Source of the DNA: Desulfonema limicola | Lineage (GTDB): Bacteria; Desulfobacterota; Desulfobacteria; Desulfobacterales; Desulfosalsimonadaceae | DNA: 10,285 nt | Direction of reading: 5' to 3' | Assembly: GCA_020722245.1 (NCBI GenBank) | Contig: DYLE01000072.1 | Span: 1 to 10,285 of the forward strand | Made by a program: the position numbers and the translations under genes | Notes under the pieces: generated by a model | What the model saw: the letters and a program-made list of their open reading frames with translations, nothing else | Database searches by the model: none | Told to the model about the DNA's origin: nothing | In this document: positions 6,902-10,285 of the stretch, in pieces | How the letters are laid out: every line of letters begins with the position of its first letter | Numbering within the stretch: position 1 is the first letter of the stretch

Positions 6902-7171
6902 ATGACCGACAAAACAGCACCCTGCTGCCCCTATTGCGGGCAGAAAATGAAAAAATGGCGGGTTCCCCTGGCCTCCACCTGGCCCAATGAGTTTTTTTAT
7001 GTTTGTTTCAACGATGAATGCCCTTATTTTGTGCAGGGCTGGCAGCAGATGTGGGAGCAGCAGGCGACCAAGGCCTCGTATCGCTGCCGCATCGATCCGG
7101 ACAGCGGCAAACCCGCACCCATTCCGGTCTGGTCTTATGACGCCCTGAAAGATGATATCATCGAGCCGTAA
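6902..7171 (+). CDS. Small zinc-finger protein resembling the Ogr/Delta family, 89 residues
   Basis: The N-terminal 45 residues have CCPYCG (C8, C9, C12) and then YVCFNDECPYF (C35, C40), a CxxC...CxNxxC arrangement like that of Ogr/Delta-type zinc fingers. In phages P2 and P4 those proteins activate late transcription, but no phage genes are visible here and the remainder (WQQMWEQQATKASYRCRIDPDSGKPAPIPVWSYDAL) is not phage-like to my eye. It may instead be a stand-alone zinc ribbon. The ribosome site is weak (GATGAGAA at 6888-6895). It ends seven bases before the stop of the opposing YkgJ-type gene. Confidence 0.7.
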   Translation: MTDKTAPCCPYCGQKMKKWRVPLASTWPNEFFYVCFNDECPYFVQGWQQMWEQQATKASYRCRIDPDSGKPAPIPVWSYDALKDDIIEP

Positions 7172-7178
7172 CTGAGCG

Positions 7179-7943
7179 TTATGCCGGTTGCCGGGGTCTG
7201 AGGGAGAAGGTCTGCTCGCCGAAAAGGGCAAACCTCAGCCATTGCGTGGCGAACCTCATGAGTTCGACGTCATCGGTTTGAATACGCCGGGCCTGATCGG
7301 GGTCCACCTCAAACCGGTTCAGGAAGCTGGACTGGAAGACAAATTTTTTAAATTCGTCGATGTTGTAGCATCCCATGGAGAACATCTTCATCTGGGAGAG
7401 GGAGAGGTGTTTGAGCCGCTTGATGTGGGGTCCTGTCACGATATCCATGAAAAAATCATTCATCCGGTTGTATTCATCCAGGCCCTGATCCGCAATCCAG
7501 TCTTCAATGATCCATTCCTTTGATTCATTAAATCCAAGGCAATGCGGCTCCCGAATGATGAAAAAAAACTCATCGGATCTTTCCTTTTCACGAACCTTGG
7601 AGGCGGCCCGGCCCAGGGGGTAGCTTCGGCATGCGCCCGGCCTGTCCTCATACACCGTGCAGCCGTCGGGGCTGACAAAGGGACAGGTTTTTTTCGTATC
7701 GCTGTTCATCTTTAAGGAAATAACGGGAAACCCGTAGCTTTTATCGGAGGAGGTGGTTGTGTATTTTTCTAAGAATTCCTCCGAGGTCAAACCCAGCCGG
7801 TTTTTCAGCCGAATGATGTCATAGGGGGTGAGCACCAGCTGCAGGTTGGCGCAGCAGGCGGTAAAGCAGGACAGCCCCTTGTGGCAGGCAAACCTGAACC
7901 GGTCTTTGGCGGTCAGGGGCCGCACCGCCATCTCGGCGTTCAT
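7179..7943 (-). CDS. YkgJ-family (CxxCxxCC domain) cysteine cluster protein, copy 2
   Basis: The N-terminal motif FACHKGLSCFTACC places C20, C26, C30 and C31 as expected for the zinc/iron-chelating YkgJ-type domain (Pfam CxxCxxCC family). Further conserved cysteines are C87 (KKTCPF), C95 (DGCTVYEDRPGACRSYPL), C105, C135 (PHCLGF) and C192 (MGCYN). TPYDIIRLKNRLG is a family-typical segment. The length of 254 residues is longer than minimal members, with a helical C-terminus. The biochemical function of the family is not established; metal binding is predicted from the cysteines. The ATG overlaps the TGA of the upstream paralogue by four bases (ATGA, 7940-7943), so the two are probably translationally coupled. 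An AGGAG lies 11 bases or so upstream. Confidence 0.88.
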   Translation of the reverse strand: MNAEMAVRPLTAKDRFRFACHKGLSCFTACCANLQLVLTPYDIIRLKNRLGLTSEEFLEKYTTTSSDKSYGFPVISLKMNSDTKKTCPFVSPDGCTVYEDRPGACRSYPLGRAASKVREKERSDEFFFIIREPHCLGFNESKEWIIEDWIADQGLDEYNRMNDFFMDIVTGPHIKRLKHLSLSQMKMFSMGCYNIDEFKKFVFQSSFLNRFEVDPDQARRIQTDDVELMRFATQWLRFALFGEQTFSLRPRQPA

Positions 7944-8737
7944 TTTAAACCCAGCTCCTGTTTTTTTGCTTCAAGCACCTCGGGCCGGATTTTAAGCCCC
8001 TGGCGTTCGATCAGGCCGTGCGCCACCCAGTCCATGGCCAGACGGTAAAGCGCCACATCATCGGTTTTTATTTTTTCGACGACCTCGGGATCGACCTGAT
8101 AGACTTTCAAAAAGCTGCTTTCCAAAACAAACCGTCTGAAACGATCCAGGTCGTAGCAGGCCATGTAAAACATGTCCTGGATTTTCGGGTTGGTGATTTT
8201 TGTGGCAAAAAGGTTCTGGCTGGTCATGATCGGTTTGAACAGCGCCTCCATTTCCCGGTAGATCCCGATCCCCTGGCTTTCGATCCAGTCCTTGACGGCG
8301 GCGGTTTGATCCGCCTTCAACCCCTGGCAGAAGGGCACGTCCATGACGGAATAATACTGTTTCTGAGCCTTTTCGGTGGCTTTTGTGCTTTCCGGCTGAA
8401 GCGGATAGATCCGGCAGGACCAGGGACGGTTTTCGTAGATCCTGCACCCCTGATCCGTAAGGAAAGAGCAGGTTTTTTCCTTGTTGTCGGCCATTTTCAG
8501 CATCACCACCGGCAGCCCCGTATCCCCTATGAGAGTTAGAGTGTAATTTTTTAAAAATTCGGTGGAGGATATGCCAAGGGCATTTTTCATGCGGATGATG
8601 TCATAGGGCGAAAGAAAGATGGTGATATCCCGGCAGCAGCGGGTAAAACAGCTGATTCCGGGACGGCAGTCAAAACGAAAGCGATCCTCAAGCGAAAGCA
8701 CGGTGAGCCCGTTTTTGCGCGTTTTTTGGTTTGCCAC
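7940..8737 (-). CDS. YkgJ-family (CxxCxxCC domain) cysteine cluster protein, copy 1
   Basis: Paralogue of the following gene, 265 residues. The motif FDCRPGISCFTRCC carries C24, C30, C34 and C35, followed by C90, C98, C108, C137 and C194, and SPYDIIRMKNALG is shared with copy 2. All nine cysteines fall at matching places in the two proteins. The start is GTG at 8735-8737, supported on the minus strand by GGAAGG about eight bases upstream. It is first in a two-gene minus-strand operon with its own promoter candidate (8793-8821), divergent from qmoA. Family function is unknown; cytoplasmic metal binding is the likely property. Confidence 0.88.
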   Translation of the reverse strand: MANQKTRKNGLTVLSLEDRFRFDCRPGISCFTRCCRDITIFLSPYDIIRMKNALGISSTEFLKNYTLTLIGDTGLPVVMLKMADNKEKTCSFLTDQGCRIYENRPWSCRIYPLQPESTKATEKAQKQYYSVMDVPFCQGLKADQTAAVKDWIESQGIGIYREMEALFKPIMTSQNLFATKITNPKIQDMFYMACYDLDRFRRFVLESSFLKVYQVDPEVVEKIKTDDVALYRLAMDWVAHGLIERQGLKIRPEVLEAKKQELGLK

Positions 8738-8767
8738 GGTGGTCCCTTCCTTGCGGTTTGTAATAAT

Positions 8768-8794
8768 AATACCAGCTTATCAAAGAGTGGTATT
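8768..8794. promoter_or_regulatory. Inverted repeat AATACCA/TGGTATT near the YkgJ-operon promoter
   Basis: AATACCA (8768-8774) and TGGTATT (8788-8794) form a perfect 7-base inverted repeat with 13 bases between. Its outer end overlaps the proposed minus-strand -10 and the rest covers the start of transcription and leader, so it could be a repressor operator or an mRNA hairpin. No regulator is assigned. Confidence 0.35.
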
Positions 8795-8821
8795 TATTTC
8801 ATGCCCTTCATCGATTGTCAA
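8793..8821 (-). promoter_or_regulatory. Putative promoter of the YkgJ-pair operon
   Basis: On the minus strand TTGACA (8821-8816) is followed after 17 bases by AATAAA (8798-8793), a perfect -35 and a four-of-six -10. It would give a leader of about 50 nt before the GTG start at 8737. Confidence 0.5.
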
Positions 8822-8842
8822 TTAAAAATCTTATCTTTCACA

Positions 8843-8866
8843 CAAGGATTCGGGCAAAAATCCTTG
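8843..8866. promoter_or_regulatory. Inverted repeat CAAGGATT/AATCCTTG overlapping the qmoA -35, candidate operator
   Basis: CAAGGATT (8843-8850) and AATCCTTG (8859-8866) form a perfect 8-base inverted repeat with an 8-base spacer, so the half-site centres are 16 bases apart. Its right arm includes the first three bases of the qmoA -35 TTGACA, and its left arm lies 22 bases from the -35 of the opposite promoter. It does not match HcpR or Rex consensus sites as I recall them. Confidence 0.45.
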
Positions 8867-8891
8867 ACAAACGAATTGGTTGTGATAGCTT
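8864..8891 (+). promoter_or_regulatory. Putative promoter of the qmo operon
   Basis: TTGACA (8864-8869) is a perfect -35. The -10 is less clear; TAGCTT (8886-8891, 16-base spacing) is the best placed candidate with three of six matches. The weak -10 would fit a promoter that needs an activator. The leader would be about 105 nt. Confidence 0.4.
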
Positions 8892-8935
8892 TTTAGTTTT
8901 AAAATTTGGCGTTCCTGCTTACGCTTCGGGCTTAA

Positions 8936-8961
8936 GGTGGGAGCACTCCCGTTGTTTTTTT
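8936..8961 (+). terminator. Terminator-like hairpin with T run inside the qmoA leader
   Basis: GGGA (8939-8942) and TCCC (8947-8950), extendable by a G-C pair, fold into a short stem that is followed by GTTGTTTTTTT (8951-8961). Placed between the promoter and qmoA it could act as an attenuator. The short stem and small loop make this weak; readthrough would have to be substantial for qmo expression. Confidence 0.3.
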
Positions 8962-9002
8962 AAAATGAGTATTTTATCTTAATACAATCTACGGAGGGAC
9001 AG

Positions 9003-10283
9003 ATGGCAGAAAACAAAGCAGCCCCTTTCAGCGGAAGTTTAATGGTGGTCGGCGGCGGGATCGCCGGACTGACTACCGCGATTGAAGCCGCCGAGGTGGG
9101 GTATGAGGTGTTCATCGTTGAGAAGAATCCGTATCTGGGAGGAAGGGTCGTTCAGCTGAATCAGTATTTTCCGAAGCTTTGTCCTCCCACCTGCGGCCTG
9201 GAGATCAACTTCAGACGGATTAAGGATAACCCCCGCATCAAGGTGTTTACCTTAGCCGAGGTGGAAAAGGTGGAGGGCGGCCCGGGAAGCTATACCGTGA
9301 AGGTCCGGCTGAATCCCCGGTATGTGAATGAAAACTGCACCTGCTGCGGGGCCTGCGCCGAGGCCTGCCAGGCCGAGCTGCCCAACGACTTCAACTTCGG
9401 TCTGGATAAGCGAAAAGGGGCGTATTTGCCGTTTGAGATGGCGTTTCCGGCGCGGTATGTGCTCTCCCCTCAGATCATCGGCACCGAGGACGCCAAGCGG
9501 TGTGTGGAGGCTTGCCGGTACGGCGCCATTGATCTGGAGATGAAGGCCAAAACCATTGATTTAAACGTCGGCGCCATTGTCTGGGCCACCGGATGGGAGC
9601 CCTACGATGCTTCCAAGATCGACAACCTGGGGTTTGGCCGCTACCCCAACATCATCACCAACATGATGCTGGAGCGGCTGGCCGCTCCCAACGGCCCCAC
9701 CGGGGGCAAAATCCTGCGGCCTTCCGACAACAAGGAGCCCCAGAGTGTCGCCTTTGTCCAGTGCGCCGGTTCCAGGGATGAAAACCACCTCCCCTATTGT
9801 TCCTACATCTGCTGCATGGCCTCATTGAAACACGCCACCTATATTCGGGAACGCTGCCCCGAGGCCAAGGTTTATATCTTCTATATCGATCTGCGGGCGC
9901 CGGGATACCGGTATGAGAAGTTTTATAAAAAGGTCAAGGCGGATCAAAACGTGTTTTTCATCAAGGGAAAGGTGGCCGAGGTGGAACAGGCGGCGGATAA
10001 CCATCAGATCACCGTGGTTGCCGAAAACGCCGTCACCGGCGAAAAGATCCGTCAGACCGTGGACCTGGTGGTGCTTGCCACCGGAATGCAGCCTACGGCA
10101 AAAGCCGCCAAGCTGCCGGCAGGCGACCTTAAATACACCGAGGACGGGTTTATCGTAAACGATTTTGTAAAGGGCGGCATGTTTGCGGCGGGTTGTGCCA
10201 ACAAACCGGCGGATGTGGTGTCATCAAACCAGAACGCGACCGGAATAGCCCTGAAGGCGATTCAAACCCTGGTGAGGAGGTAA
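9003..10283 (+). CDS. qmoA: Quinone-interacting membrane-bound oxidoreductase complex, subunit A (QmoA)
   Basis: HdrA-like soluble flavoprotein of the QmoABC complex, which carries electrons from menaquinol to APS reductase at the cytoplasmic face of the membrane. The 426 residues are complete. The FAD-binding GGGIAG (17-22) opens a Rossmann fold with the second-strand acidic end at VEKNPYLGGRV. KLCPPTCG (C60, C64) follows, then a ferredoxin-like insert with CTCCGACAEAC (C112, C115, C118, C122) and CVEACRYGAID (C167, C171), as in HdrA relatives. FVQCAGSRDE and PYCSYICCMASLKHA (254-278), and the C-terminal GGMFAAGCANKPADV FAD-contact segment, are typical of QmoA. GGAGGG (8993-8998) precedes the ATG. 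QmoB is also HdrA-related but much longer, so QmoA is the better call. The stop is at the window edge; qmoB and qmoC are expected beyond it. Confidence 0.96.
   Translation: MAENKAAPFSGSLMVVGGGIAGLTTAIEAAEVGYEVFIVEKNPYLGGRVVQLNQYFPKLCPPTCGLEINFRRIKDNPRIKVFTLAEVEKVEGGPGSYTVKVRLNPRYVNENCTCCGACAEACQAELPNDFNFGLDKRKGAYLPFEMAFPARYVLSPQIIGTEDAKRCVEACRYGAIDLEMKAKTIDLNVGAIVWATGWEPYDASKIDNLGFGRYPNIITNMMLERLAAPNGPTGGKILRPSDNKEPQSVAFVQCAGSRDENHLPYCSYICCMASLKHATYIRERCPEAKVYIFYIDLRAPGYRYEKFYKKVKADQNVFFIKGKVAEVEQAADNHQITVVAENAVTGEKIRQTVDLVVLATGMQPTAKAAKLPAGDLKYTEDGFIVNDFVKGGMFAAGCANKPADVVSSNQNATGIALKAIQTLVRR
10274..10283 (+). promoter_or_regulatory. Ribosome binding site of the next gene (presumably qmoB)
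   Basis: GAGGAGGTAA overlaps the last codons and stop of qmoA, two bases before the window end. It is nearly a perfect Shine-Dalgarno sequence and implies a following gene that starts just outside and is translated from the same transcript. Confidence 0.65.
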
Positions 10284-10285
10284 GC

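Noticed and set aside
8018..8539. 173-codon open frame on the plus strand
   Set aside because: Antisense to the first YkgJ-type gene, which has the complete family cysteine pattern.
8880..8885. TTGTGA as a possible HcpR/CRP-type half-site upstream of qmoA
   Set aside because: There is no matching TCACAA at a suitable distance, so it is only a hexamer.

Overview
The window looks like chromosomal DNA of a sulfate-reducing bacterium of the Desulfobacterota, probably Desulfobacterales-like. The main evidence is a complete aprB-aprA pair (dissimilatory APS reductase) and a complete qmoA (HdrA-like flavoprotein of the Qmo complex that passes electrons from menaquinol to APS reductase). The base composition is moderately GC-rich in genes and AT-rich between them. 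The lineage call is inferred from gene content; no similarity search was possible.

Layout. 1-1676 (+): the 3' end of a comM/yifB-type AAA+ gene, then alr (alanine racemase) five bases later. 1677-2056: a long non-coding stretch with a TTGACA promoter candidate, a 10-bp-spaced direct repeat, and a structured leader of about 200 nt in front of aprB. 2057-4466 (+): aprB and aprA, followed by a strong GC hairpin and a second hairpin with a T-rich tail. 4668-5143: an 83-residue unknown protein between two inverted copies of an intergenic repeat. 5183-6496 (+): a 437-residue protein with a SEC-C zinc motif, a TPR-like region and a HEAT-like C-terminus. 6506-6760 (-) and 6902-7171 (+): two small cysteine-rich proteins, divergent from each other. 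7179-8737 (-): two tandem, translationally coupled paralogues of the YkgJ (CxxCxxCC) family. 8738-9002: a divergent promoter region. 9003-10283 (+): qmoA, whose last codons carry the ribosome binding site of the next gene, presumably qmoB, just outside the window.

How it fits together. AprBA reduces APS to sulfite and AMP in the cytoplasm, and Qmo supplies the electrons. In many sulfate reducers aprBA and qmoABC are adjacent. Here they are separated by about 4.5 kb holding six genes on both strands, and qmoA has its own promoter region, shared back to back with the YkgJ pair. Four of the six intervening proteins are small or medium cysteine-rich proteins and a fifth has a SEC-C zinc motif. 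A link to metal handling or Fe-S/zinc assembly for the neighbouring enzymes is possible but is inference from proximity only. I saw no CRISPR array, rRNA, tRNA or recognisable transposase.
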